Shown here one piece after another: positions 7,028 through 13,318 of a stretch of 31,605 nt of DNA (positions within the stretch are counted from its first letter, which is position 1; each line of letters starts with the position of its first letter). This DNA comes from SZUA-87 sp041687805 (GTDB lineage: Bacteria > Actinomycetota > Acidimicrobiia > Acidimicrobiales > Aldehydirespiratoraceae). The stretch spans positions 1 through 31,605 of the forward strand of contig JBDNJK010000088.1 of assembly GCA_041687805.1 (NCBI GenBank), read 5' to 3'. A model generated the notes under the pieces. It did not search any database, was not told the DNA's origin, and was given only the letters and a program-made list of their open reading frames with translations. The translations under genes and the position numbers were made by a program.

Positions 7028-7924
7028 TCAACACCCCGGCTCCTCACATGGGTGACACTCGGCCTGCAAGGTGACGTGACCGATCCCCTCGTCAAACAAA
7101 ACATTGGTCAAACGCCCTGTCACCAATTGGGCCTCATGAAGTTGGTCTGTCTCGATCACCACATGAGCGGTGAGGCTCAGGGCGTCGCCGTCAAGTGAGC
7201 GCACATGAAGATGATGGGCGTCGACCACCAGCTCATCGTCGAGCAATAGCTCTCGTAGCGCCGTCAGATCTACTCCAGCAGGAACACCGTCCAGAAGGAC
7301 ACGAGTAGCAATTGCCAGTAGACGCGCAGCCGACATGACGATGAGCACAGCGACGAGTATCGAGGCTGCCGGGTCGATCCAGTTGGCATCCGTGACGACG
7401 ATCAGCAGCCCGCTGACCAGCACGACGACCGAGCCCAGCGTGTCGGCCACGAGGTGGAGAACCGCACCCTGCATATTGAGAGAATGACCCCCGGCCGAAT
7501 GAAGCCAGCGAGCACTACCGGCGTTTATGACGACGCCAACACCGGCGAGAATTGCCACCCCACCTCCATCAACCGCGACCTCGTCACCGAATCTGGCGAT
7601 TGCCTCGACCAGGATCAGTAGAGCACCCGCCAACAGAATCAGCGCGTGTGCCAGCCCGCCGAGCGCATCGGCACGGCCGAATCCGAATGTGTAGCGACCG
7701 GATGCCGGCCGCGACACGATCGCTGCTATCCCCACCGCCATCAGCAGCGAGGCCACATCGGAGGCCTGGTGGACGCTGTCGGCCAACAGAGCGAGAGAAC
7801 CGAACGCTATGGCCCCAACGATCTGCACGACCAACAGCACCGTGTTGGCTGAGGCCGCTCCGATCAACGCCACTCCACCGGCGCTGCTGTGGCCGTGGCA
7901 TTGGCTGTGAGAATCGCCGGACAT
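7028..7924 (-). CDS. Cation diffusion facilitator (CDF) metal efflux transporter
   Basis: A 298-residue inner-membrane proton/divalent-metal antiporter of the CDF family (ZitB/CzcD/YiiP type), exporting zinc, cadmium or cobalt. It has six predicted membrane segments. The transport-site motifs are ADSVHQASD in helix 2 (D49, H52, D56) and HLVAD in helix 5 (H157, D161). This HxxxD...HxxxD layout is the usual one of Zn/Cd members. The N-terminus is His-rich (SHSQCHGHS) and the C-terminus ends in a Cys/His cluster (ECHPCEEPGC), both probable metal-binding tails, around a cytoplasmic domain with VVDAHHLHVRSLDGD. ATG 7924 is preferred; an in-frame GTG at 7951 would add 9 residues, and neither has a good ribosome binding site. 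It is divergent from the small gene at 8024. Confidence 0.92.
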   Translation of the reverse strand: MSGDSHSQCHGHSSAGGVALIGAASANTVLLVVQIVGAIAFGSLALLADSVHQASDVASLLMAVGIAAIVSRPASGRYTFGFGRADALGGLAHALILLAGALLILVEAIARFGDEVAVDGGGVAILAGVGVVINAGSARWLHSAGGHSLNMQGAVLHLVADTLGSVVVLVSGLLIVVTDANWIDPAASILVAVLIVMSAARLLAIATRVLLDGVPAGVDLTALRELLLDDELVVDAHHLHVRSLDGDALSLTAHVVIETDQLHEAQLVTGRLTNVLFDEGIGHVTLQAECHPCEEPGC

Positions 7925-7977
7925 GGGACCAGAGTGGCCGATTTTGCGCACCTTGTCGACACCAGCGGGCGCTCGAG

Positions 7978-7983
7978 ATCATA
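7978..7983 (-). promoter_or_regulatory. -10 box (TATGAT) of the CDF gene
   Basis: TATGAT on the minus strand, one mismatch from the TATAAT consensus, predicts a start near 7971 and a leader of 20 nt (GTG 7951) or 47 nt (ATG 7924). It lies 27 nt from the divergent -10 box of the 8024 gene, so the two promoters may interfere or share a regulator. Confidence 0.4.
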
Positions 7984-8009
7984 TGTCGGTCAACACTGTT
8001 GATCGACGC

Positions 8010-8015
8010 TACGGT
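8010..8015 (+). promoter_or_regulatory. -10 box (TACGGT) of the 8024 gene, leaderless layout
   Basis: TACGGT is followed by 8 nt and the ATG at 8024, with no Shine-Dalgarno. Confidence 0.45.
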
Positions 8016-8023
8016 TATCGCCC

Positions 8024-8434
8024 ATGTCGAGCACCGCCGATTTGCAAACACGACCCCTCAAACGAGGTCAAGCCGTGCGCCTGATCAATGACATCCCCGG
8101 ACACCCAGCCGGGTCCGTCGGCAAGGTGGCCATCGCCAACGGCATAACGTGGCTTCGTTACTGGGTCCGCTTCGCAGACGGGTCCAGCGTCGGTCATATC
8201 GATCACGCCTCGCTTGTGCGCTCCAAGGACTACGACACCTTCCTCGCATCTCGCGAGGCAGAAATGGCTGCGGTTGCCCACGTGGCCGAAGAGCTTGCTC
8301 ACACCGATGAGGGAGCAGGCGAATCAGATGCTGCGGGAGCTACCTCAGGCGGCGCTGTGGTGGTCAACGGCGTGACCCTTCCTCAGAATCTTCTCGACAG
8401 AGCAAAGGCAGCCCGCGCCCGTCTGAGCAGCTGA
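8024..8434 (+). CDS. Conserved-looking hypothetical protein, small SH3/KOW-like N-terminal domain
   Basis: I do not recognise this 136-residue protein. The N-terminal half (about 10-66) is rich in beta-forming residues: RGQAVRLINDIPGHPAGSVG, then TWLRYWVRFADGSSVGHIDH. This looks like a small SH3 or KOW-type barrel, resembling sequences with a G-x-V/A-x-R-L-x-x-x-x-x-G-x-x-G-x-V motif. Residues 70-90 form an acidic amphipathic helix. A low-complexity Gly/Ala/Glu linker follows, then a C-terminal motif VVNGVTLPQNLLDRAKAARARL, whose last part is a basic helix. There is no signal peptide or membrane segment. It has its own -10 box, and uridine kinase follows after 33 nt with a separate -10 box. 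Codon use looks like that of its neighbours, so I take it as a real gene; function unknown. Confidence 0.7.
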   Translation: MSSTADLQTRPLKRGQAVRLINDIPGHPAGSVGKVAIANGITWLRYWVRFADGSSVGHIDHASLVRSKDYDTFLASREAEMAAVAHVAEELAHTDEGAGESDAAGATSGGAVVVNGVTLPQNLLDRAKAARARLSS

Positions 8435-8459
8435 AATTCGCCCCGGCCCGGACTAGGAT
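8431..8459 (+). promoter_or_regulatory. Promoter of the uridine kinase gene (CTGAAA / TAGGAT), leaderless layout
   Basis: CTGAAA at 8431-8436, 17 nt, then TAGGAT at 8454-8459, then 8 nt to the GTG at 8468. The -35 box overlaps the TGA stop of the preceding gene. No Shine-Dalgarno is present. Confidence 0.45.
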
Positions 8460-8467
8460 CACAGCCC

Positions 8468-9085
8468 GTGACAGTCAAGGTTTGCGGTATCTGCGGCGGC
8501 TCTGGAGCCGGAAAGACAACTCTCACCCGGCAGTTGCTGTCATCTCTGGGTACCGAACTCATATCGGTGCTGGCCTTCGACTCTTACTACCGGGACCTGT
8601 CTGGCATCCCGATGTCGGAACGTGTCGTGCGCAACTACGACCATCCCGACTCACTCGACAGCGAGCTCTTTGTCAGTCACCTCGACTCGCTTCGTGACGG
8701 GTTACCGATCGATGTCCCGGTTTACGACTTCGCAACACACACCAGAAAGTTCGCGACCCAACGGGTTGAGGCTCATTCGCTCGTGGTGGTCGAGGGAATT
8801 CTGCTTGCCAGCTTCGCGGAGGTAGCCCGGCGCATCGATTTGCTCGTATTCATCGACGTGCCCGAAAACATTCGTCTCGAACGACGAATCAAGCGTGACG
8901 TCGCCGAACGGGGCCGCCAACCCGAAGATATTCGCCGGCAATTCGCCGACACGGTCGCACCGATGCACGACCTTTTTGTCGAGCCCTACAAGAATGCCGC
9001 CCACCGCGTAGTGGCTATCGATGAAAGCTACGCCGACGTCGCCAGCGAACTCTCAGCCACGATGCTCGTCAACGACGCCGCCTGA
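8468..9085 (+). CDS. udk: Uridine kinase
   Basis: A 205-residue P-loop NTPase that phosphorylates uridine (and usually cytidine) to the monophosphate in pyrimidine salvage. The Walker A loop is GGSGAGKTT (10-18). The substrate part follows the uridine-kinase pattern: AFDSYYRDLSG, YDHPDSLDSELFVSHLDSL, then VPVYDFATHTR, and VVVEGIL for Walker B. A lid with RRIKRDVAERGR carries basic residues. Length matches bacterial Udk (205-215). A phosphoribulokinase-family relative of other specificity is possible but less likely given these motifs. The GTG start follows a -10 box by 8 nt. The gene converges with the RNA methyltransferase gene. Confidence 0.9.
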   Translation: MTVKVCGICGGSGAGKTTLTRQLLSSLGTELISVLAFDSYYRDLSGIPMSERVVRNYDHPDSLDSELFVSHLDSLRDGLPIDVPVYDFATHTRKFATQRVEAHSLVVVEGILLASFAEVARRIDLLVFIDVPENIRLERRIKRDVAERGRQPEDIRRQFADTVAPMHDLFVEPYKNAAHRVVAIDESYADVASELSATMLVNDAA

Positions 9086-9090
9086 CAACT

Positions 9091-9105
9091 CAACCTGGCT
9101 GGTTG
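9091..9105. terminator. Short hairpin between convergent udk and RNA methyltransferase genes
   Basis: CAACC-TGGCT-GGTTG forms a perfect 5-bp stem in the 24-nt gap between the two convergent stops. There is no T tract on either side, so it is at best a weak bidirectional terminator. Confidence 0.25.
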
Positions 9106-9109
9106 CCGT

Positions 9110-10282
9110 TCAGACAGCTACAAAGGCAGCGACCGTCTCGACATGAGAGGTGCGCGGGAACAAGTCGACCGCTGTCCATCGATCAAGACGGAATCCGCTC
9201 TCCATGAGGTACTTGGAATCCTTGGCGAATGACGACGGGTCGCAGCTGACCAGAATCAGCACCTTCGGATGACACCGAGCCAACGCCTTGACGCCAGGTC
9301 GCCCGAGACCTTCGCGTGCCGGGTCGGCCACCACCAACGACGCCGGAGACGGCCGCCACTTCTCGACCCCGACGTTGACCACTTTGACGCCACCGTCGAC
9401 CAGGTTCACCCGGGCATCCGCCACCGAATCTCGACTCCGCTCGATCGCCGTGACCGCTCGGCCACTCCCTACAGTTCCGGCGAACAGCCCGACCCCCGCA
9501 TACGCATCCACCATCGGGCCGTCAGGGCACAAGATCTGCGCCATCTCAGCGACCTCATCGACCAGCGCGTCGGCGCCCGCCGGGCGGTTTTGAAAGAACG
9601 ATCTCGCCGAGACTCGCCACCTCCGGCCACCTGCCTCCTCATAGATCCATGCCCGGCGGCCCTTGGATAATTCGTCGGTGCCGATCACCCGAACATCATC
9701 GGGCACCGTCACATCAGCCGCGGAGGAATCAACGACGACCAATCTGTCACCGGTGCGAGAACCGACCCTGATCGTGACGGATTCGGCGTGAGGAAATCTG
9801 CCTTCTACCAGTATCTCCTCGGCGAGCGGATCTATGGCTCCACAGCCATCGGGGACTACAACCTCATGCGAAGAGCGAACTCTGAACCCGGCTCGTCCAT
9901 CCTTCACGGCCGCCTTCACCGTGGTCCGCCCGGAATCGTTCTCAAGCGTCCTGACCGCTGGGGCGGAGGCATCGACACCAACGCGCGTCAGTTGGTCGAT
10001 CACCATCGAAGTCTTGAGGCGGAGTTGTGCCGAAGTTGCGACATGAAGAAAATCGCATCCTCCGCATCCCTCGATCTGATGGGTGCAACTCACCGGCACG
10101 CGGTCGGGAGCGGCCTCGAGAACACGCACGACCGTCGCACGCGACCATCGGCGATCAACTTGGAAGATCTCCACCTCCACGGTCTCGCCCGCCAGGGCAC
10201 CGTCGATAAATACGACTCGACCGTCGGACCCGCGCGCCACACCTGCGCCGTCCCTAGCGGTTGCCGTCACACGGAGTTCCAC
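9110..10282 (-). CDS. TRAM-domain class I SAM RNA (uracil-5) methyltransferase, TrmA/RumA family
   Basis: A 390-residue methyltransferase predicted to make 5-methyluridine in rRNA or tRNA. The N-terminal TRAM/OB domain (residues 2-55) contains ARDGAGVARGSDGRVVFIDGA, shown in part. An iron-sulfur cluster site follows: C66, C73, C76 (CGGC) and C147. The catalytic domain has the SAM motif VDAYAGVGLFAG, ADPAREGLG, the nucleophile C347 in VSCDPSSFAKD, and the base E382 in SHVETVAAF. The first Cys spacing is one residue longer than in E. coli RumA. The GTG at 10282 is chosen because the TRAM domain starts there and a TACCGT box lies 6 nt upstream; longer starts would run into the rpe promoter region. 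The exact nucleoside target (RlmCD-like or TrmA-like) cannot be decided from sequence. Confidence 0.88.
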   Translation of the reverse strand: MELRVTATARDGAGVARGSDGRVVFIDGALAGETVEVEIFQVDRRWSRATVVRVLEAAPDRVPVSCTHQIEGCGGCDFLHVATSAQLRLKTSMVIDQLTRVGVDASAPAVRTLENDSGRTTVKAAVKDGRAGFRVRSSHEVVVPDGCGAIDPLAEEILVEGRFPHAESVTIRVGSRTGDRLVVVDSSAADVTVPDDVRVIGTDELSKGRRAWIYEEAGGRRWRVSARSFFQNRPAGADALVDEVAEMAQILCPDGPMVDAYAGVGLFAGTVGSGRAVTAIERSRDSVADARVNLVDGGVKVVNVGVEKWRPSPASLVVADPAREGLGRPGVKALARCHPKVLILVSCDPSSFAKDSKYLMESGFRLDRWTAVDLFPRTSHVETVAAFVAV

Positions 10283-10288
10283 AACGAA

Positions 10289-10294
10289 ACGGTA
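10289..10294 (-). promoter_or_regulatory. -10 box (TACCGT) of the RNA methyltransferase gene, leaderless layout
   Basis: TACCGT on the minus strand is followed by 6 nt and the GTG at 10282, which supports that start over the several longer in-frame options. Confidence 0.45.
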
Positions 10295-10338
10295 TCGGCG
10301 TGCGAGCGGGATGGCTTCCGAGCAACCGTCACGGACGC

Positions 10339-10366
10339 TAGGTTGACCGACTGAAGGCACCGGAGG
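10339..10366 (+). promoter_or_regulatory. rpe -10 box (TAGGTT) and Shine-Dalgarno (GGAGG)
   Basis: TAGGTT at 10339-10344 would start transcription near 10351. GGAGG at 10362-10366 lies 5 nt before the TTG at 10372 and decides this non-ATG start. Confidence 0.5.
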
Positions 10367-10371
10367 TCGCA

Positions 10372-11046
10372 TTGCCACGCAGCATCGAAATCGCCCCATC
10401 AATTCTTGCTTCCGACTTTTCGAAGCTTGGTATCGAATGTGCCGAGTTGGACGCCGCCGGAGCCGACCGACTCCACTGGGACATCATGGACGGCGTGTTC
10501 GTGCCCAACCTCACAATCGGGCCCGACGTCATTGCTGCCTGCCGACCCCATTCCGCTTTGCCATTCGAGGCTCACCTGATGGTCGTCAACCCCGACGACC
10601 TCGTGTCGCGTTATATCGATGCCGGGTGCTCTACCGTGATGGTCCACGTTGAGGCCTGCACCCACCTCCACCGCTCTCTTTCCCGAATTCGTGATCTCGG
10701 CGCTCGCTCCGGCGTCGTTCTCAACCCACACACTCCGGCCGAGATGATCAGCCAGGTTCTGGAGGTGGTCGATCACATTCTCGTGATGAGCGTCAATCCC
10801 GGTTTCGGCGGTCAGTCATACATCTCCTCGGTGGAGCCGAAAATTGCTGCGATCAAGTCGATGATCGATTTCGGCCACCACGACATCGACATTGAGATCG
10901 ATGGCGGAATCTCCGCAACCACCATCAGCGGCGCTGCCGCGGCCGGAACCAACATTTTCGTCAGTGGTTCCGCCTTGTTCAAACACGAAGGCGGCAAGGC
11001 ATCTGCCATCGACCAATTCAAGTGCTTGGCGGCTGCCGCCAGCTGA
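10372..11046 (+). CDS. rpe: Ribulose-phosphate 3-epimerase
   Basis: A 224-residue TIM-barrel enzyme interconverting ribulose 5-phosphate and xylulose 5-phosphate in the pentose phosphate pathway. All characteristic residues are present: S10 in IAPSILASDF, the metal ligands H35 and D37 in LHWDIMDGVFVPN, H68 in FEAHLMV, D177 in IEIDGGI, and the phosphate loop VNPGFGGQ. The flexible loop and the late GSALF segment are intact. Length is normal. The start is TTG with a strong GGAGG site. It converges with clpP, the stops being 7 nt apart. Confidence 0.97.
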   Translation: MPRSIEIAPSILASDFSKLGIECAELDAAGADRLHWDIMDGVFVPNLTIGPDVIAACRPHSALPFEAHLMVVNPDDLVSRYIDAGCSTVMVHVEACTHLHRSLSRIRDLGARSGVVLNPHTPAEMISQVLEVVDHILVMSVNPGFGGQSYISSVEPKIAAIKSMIDFGHHDIDIEIDGGISATTISGAAAAGTNIFVSGSALFKHEGGKASAIDQFKCLAAAAS

Positions 11047-11057
11047 GATTGCCTCAG
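11043..11057. terminator. Small palindrome holding both convergent stop codons (rpe / clpP)
   Basis: CTGAG-ATTGC-CTCAG: the left arm contains the rpe TGA and the right arm the reverse complement of the clpP TGA. The stem is only 5 bp and has no T tract, so a terminator role is weak. Confidence 0.2.
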
Positions 11058-11647
11058 TGCATCTCGCCGCGTTTGACGATTACTTTGTCGATGAGGCCGT
11101 ATTCCTTGGCCTCTTCAGCGGTGAACCACCGGTCACGATCCGAGTCGGATTCGATCTCCTCGAGAGTGTGGCCGCTGTGGTCGGCGATGAGCTGCTGAAG
11201 CACACGCTTGGTGTAGGCCATCTGCTCAGCCTGGATAGCGATGTCGGTCGCCTGGCCCTGAACCCCACCGAGGGGCTGGTGCATCATCATCCGGGAGTGA
11301 GGCAGCGCGTATCTCTTGCCCGGGGCACCAGCACATAGCAGGAATTGCCCCATGGAGGCCCCCAAGCCCATGCAGATGGTTCCGACCTCAGGCTCAATGA
11401 ACTGCATAGTGTCGTAGATGGCCATGCCCGCGGTGACAGAACCGCCGGGCGAATTGATGTACAGCCAAATCGGACGTTCGCTGTCTTGTCCCTCGAGAAA
11501 CAGGAGCTGCGCTGTGATGTAGTTGGCGATGTCGTCGTCGACCTGCGTTCCGAGGACCACAATGCGATCCTGGAGAAGGCGATTGAAAATCTCCATTTGA
11601 GGATTGCCGTTGATCTGAGTCGCGTTCATCGGAGTATTCAGCGTCAT
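11054..11647 (-). CDS. clpP: ATP-dependent Clp protease proteolytic subunit
   Basis: A 197-residue serine peptidase subunit that forms the tetradecameric chamber fed by ClpX or ClpC. The catalytic triad is complete: S98 in GLGASMGQFL, H123 in RMMMHQP, and D172 in SDRDRWF. The oxyanion loop NSPGGSVTAG is present. The N-terminal segment before DRIVVLG is short, consistent with a brief or absent propeptide. Actinobacteria usually encode two adjacent ClpP subunits and often clpX nearby; neither is in this window, so partners must lie elsewhere. The ATG at 11647 sits 6 nt after TACCCT with no Shine-Dalgarno. Confidence 0.97.
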   Translation of the reverse strand: MTLNTPMNATQINGNPQMEIFNRLLQDRIVVLGTQVDDDIANYITAQLLFLEGQDSERPIWLYINSPGGSVTAGMAIYDTMQFIEPEVGTICMGLGASMGQFLLCAGAPGKRYALPHSRMMMHQPLGGVQGQATDIAIQAEQMAYTKRVLQQLIADHSGHTLEEIESDSDRDRWFTAEEAKEYGLIDKVIVKRGEMH

Positions 11648-11653
11648 GGGCGA

Positions 11654-11659
11654 AGGGTA
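11654..11659 (-). promoter_or_regulatory. -10 box (TACCCT) of clpP, leaderless layout
   Basis: TACCCT on the minus strand is followed by 6 nt and the clpP ATG. I see no ClgR-type operator that I can identify with confidence. Confidence 0.45.
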
Positions 11660-11725
11660 CCCTCCAGCCGCTGGTCAACGTCGCTCATTTGCCGACTCGC
11701 CCGCGAGGTCTGGTGCGACTTTGGC

Positions 11726-11731
11726 TAGCCT
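11726..11731 (+). promoter_or_regulatory. Possible -10 box (TAGCCT) for tRNA-Leu
   Basis: TAGCCT ends 12 nt before the tRNA 5' end, allowing a short 5' leader for RNase P. No convincing -35 box is seen. Confidence 0.3.
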
Positions 11732-11743
11732 GCCGTGACGCCA

Positions 11744-11827
11744 GCGGACGTGGCGGAATTGGCATACGCGCCAGGTTTAGGTCCTGGTGCCCGAAAGGGC
11801 ATGGGGGTTCAAGTCCCCCCGTCCGCA
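11744..11827 (+). tRNA. tRNA-Leu, anticodon TAG (reads CUA/CUN)
   Basis: An 84-nt class II tRNA. The acceptor stem GCGGACG (11744-11750) pairs with CGTCCGC (11820-11826), with discriminator A at 11827. The D arm contains the GG of AATTGGC. The anticodon stem CCAGG/CCTGG encloses the loop TTTAGGT, giving anticodon TAG. A long variable arm (TGCCCGAAAGGGCA) is typical of leucine tRNAs. The T arm is GGGGG-TTCAAGT-CCCCC. CCA is not encoded. Confidence 0.97.
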
Positions 11828-11856
11828 CAAAAAATCTCATCACTCCCCCACCCACG

Positions 11857-11908
11857 GTTTTTGTGAACCCTGAGTGCTGCCATAGCGGCACTCATGGTTC
11901 ACAAAAAC
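11857..11908. repeat. Long near-perfect inverted repeat (24-bp stem, 4-nt loop)
   Basis: The left arm (11857-11880, beginning GTTTTTGTGAACC) pairs with the right arm (11885-11908, ending GGTTCACAAAAAC), leaving the loop CATA. Of 24 positions 23 pair, one as G-U; the only mismatch is C11870/T11895. It lies between the plus-strand tRNA-Leu and the convergent minus-strand rdgB, where a bidirectional terminator is expected. However, the T and A runs lie inside the stem base and no T tract follows on either strand. It could be a U-tail-independent terminator, a dispersed palindromic repeat, or a processed small RNA. Confidence 0.85.
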
Positions 11909-11924
11909 GGTCAAGGGGAGGGAT

Positions 11925-11934
11925 GGGGGGGGGG
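11925..11934. repeat. Homopolymer of ten G directly after the rdgB stop
   Basis: Ten consecutive G on the plus strand (C on the rdgB mRNA) abut the rdgB stop at 11935-11937. It is outside coding sequence, so slippage would not change a protein. Confidence 0.9.
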
Positions 11935-12540
11935 TCAGATTGTTGAGAGTTTTTCGGCCAGGGCCCGAAGAGCGCGACCGCGATGGCTGATCATGTGTTT
12001 GGCTTCTGGGCTCATCTCGGCGAAAGTCAGACCTCCACCCTCGTCGGGTTGGAAGACGCAGTCGTAGCCGAACCCTCCTTCGCCTCGGCGCTCGACGGTG
12101 ATGCTTCCGTTGACAACGCCCTCAGCACTAACCGAAGAGCCGTCGGGCCGAACCACGATGGCCACTGTGCGGAATCGAGCTGCTCTGGATGACCCGTGGA
12201 CACCGTCGAGTTCTTGGAGGAGCTTCGTAACGTTGGCTTCGTAGCTCGCCTCAGGCCCAGCGAAACGCGCCGACAGTACGCCTGGCGCGCCATGTAGAGC
12301 ATCGACCTCGAGCCCGGTGTCGTCGGCCAGAGCAGGTAAACCAGTGGAGCGAGCCACAGTCCCCGCCTTCAGGCGAGCGTTACCTGCAAGATCTGGAGCG
12401 TCCTCCACCACATCGGGTAAATCAGGCGGGCGTGGAGTGAGCGCCACCAGACCCTGGAGCACCTTTCTCATCTCTGAAACTTTGTCGGGGTTGGCGCTGG
12501 CACACACCAACTCAGGAATCCGCCGTGGAACCGAGTTCAT
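11935..12540 (-). CDS. rdgB: dITP/XTP pyrophosphatase (RdgB/HAM1)
   Basis: A 201-residue house-cleaning enzyme that hydrolyses dITP, XTP and ITP to monophosphates. Family motifs are CASANPDKVSEM near the N-terminus, LADDTGLEVDAL with D73/D74, GAPGVLSARFAG, GEGGFGYDCVF, and FAEMSPEAKHMISHRGRAL at the C-terminus. Length is normal. Its ATG overlaps the rph stop as ATGA (12537-12540), indicating coupled translation. The pairing with rph is widespread in actinobacteria and firmicutes. It is the last gene of the rpmB unit and converges on tRNA-Leu. Confidence 0.96.
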   Translation of the reverse strand: MNSVPRRIPELVCASANPDKVSEMRKVLQGLVALTPRPPDLPDVVEDAPDLAGNARLKAGTVARSTGLPALADDTGLEVDALHGAPGVLSARFAGPEASYEANVTKLLQELDGVHGSSRAARFRTVAIVVRPDGSSVSAEGVVNGSITVERRGEGGFGYDCVFQPDEGGGLTFAEMSPEAKHMISHRGRALRALAEKLSTI

Positions 12541-13271
12541 CGCCCGAGGGTACGCGGCGGCGGCGGTTCCGCAACAATTGATCGCTGTGTGTCAGCAATT
12601 GTGGAGTTGCCGCCAACCGCCAGGTCGAGCAACTCGTCAAGCTGGGCGCGACTGAACGCCGCACCCTCCGCGGTTCCCTGAACCTCCACGAACTTTCCTG
12701 AACCTGTCATCACCACGTTGAAATCAACTTCCGCAGTTGAGTCCTCCGGATACGGCAGATCGAGCACCGCATTCCCGCCGACGATCCCAACCGATATGGC
12801 AGAGCACTCGTCGGTGATGGGATGCGTTTTGATCTCGCCGGACTGGACAAGGCGGGTGCAGGCGTCATGCAAAGCAAGGTAGCCGCCGCATATCGATGCC
12901 GTGCGGGTGCCGCCGTCAGCCTGCAATACGTCGCAGTCGACAATGATTTGTCTCTCCCCCAATGCCTTCATATCGACCACCGCGCGCAGAGAACGGCCAA
13001 TCAACCGCTGGATCTCTTGGCTGCGGCCGGATGTTCGTCGACGAATCCGTTCGGGTGAAGATCCTGGAAGCATCGAATACTCGGCGGTGACCCAGCCCTT
13101 GCCCGTATTTCGCATCCAACGCGGGGTTCCCTCCTCGATCGAGGCGGTGCAAAGCACCTGAGTCTTGCCAAAAACAACCAGAACTGAGCCAGCAGCCATC
13201 GTTGTGTAGTCACGTTGGAATTCGAAGGGTCTCAGCTCATCGGCTCTACGGCCGTCGATACGTGTATTCAT
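12537..13271 (-). CDS. rph: Ribonuclease PH
   Basis: A 244-residue phosphorolytic 3'-to-5' exoribonuclease that trims tRNA 3' extensions. Sequence landmarks are an N-terminal RADELRPFEFQRDYT, VLCTASIEEGTPRWM, the Arg-rich GRSQEIQRLIGRSLRAVVD, the active-site segment DVLQADGGTRTASI, and VEVQGTAEGAAFS near the C-terminus. Length matches the family (about 240). A GGAG site (13277-13280) lies 5 nt before the ATG. A 47-nt gap separates it from the MBL gene, the only gap above 20 nt in this unit, so an internal promoter is possible. Confidence 0.97.
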   Translation of the reverse strand: MNTRIDGRRADELRPFEFQRDYTTMAAGSVLVVFGKTQVLCTASIEEGTPRWMRNTGKGWVTAEYSMLPGSSPERIRRRTSGRSQEIQRLIGRSLRAVVDMKALGERQIIVDCDVLQADGGTRTASICGGYLALHDACTRLVQSGEIKTHPITDECSAISVGIVGGNAVLDLPYPEDSTAEVDFNVVMTGSGKFVEVQGTAEGAAFSRAQLDELLDLAVGGNSTIADTQRSIVAEPPPPRTLGR

Positions 13272-13276
13272 GATTT

Positions 13277-13280
13277 CTCC
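13277..13280 (-). promoter_or_regulatory. Shine-Dalgarno (GGAG) of rph
   Basis: GGAG on the minus strand lies 5 nt before the rph ATG at 13271. Just upstream on the same strand is a direct repeat of CTTCAAC (13284-13290 and 13294-13300) spaced by 10 nt. Confidence 0.45.
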
Positions 13281-13318
13281 ATCGTTGAAGTTTGTTGAAG
13301 ATGTGCGGTGAGATGTAG

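Noticed and set aside
11828..11856. A-rich run after tRNA-Leu as a terminator.
   Set aside because: It is A-rich on the transcribed sense strand rather than a T tract following a hairpin.
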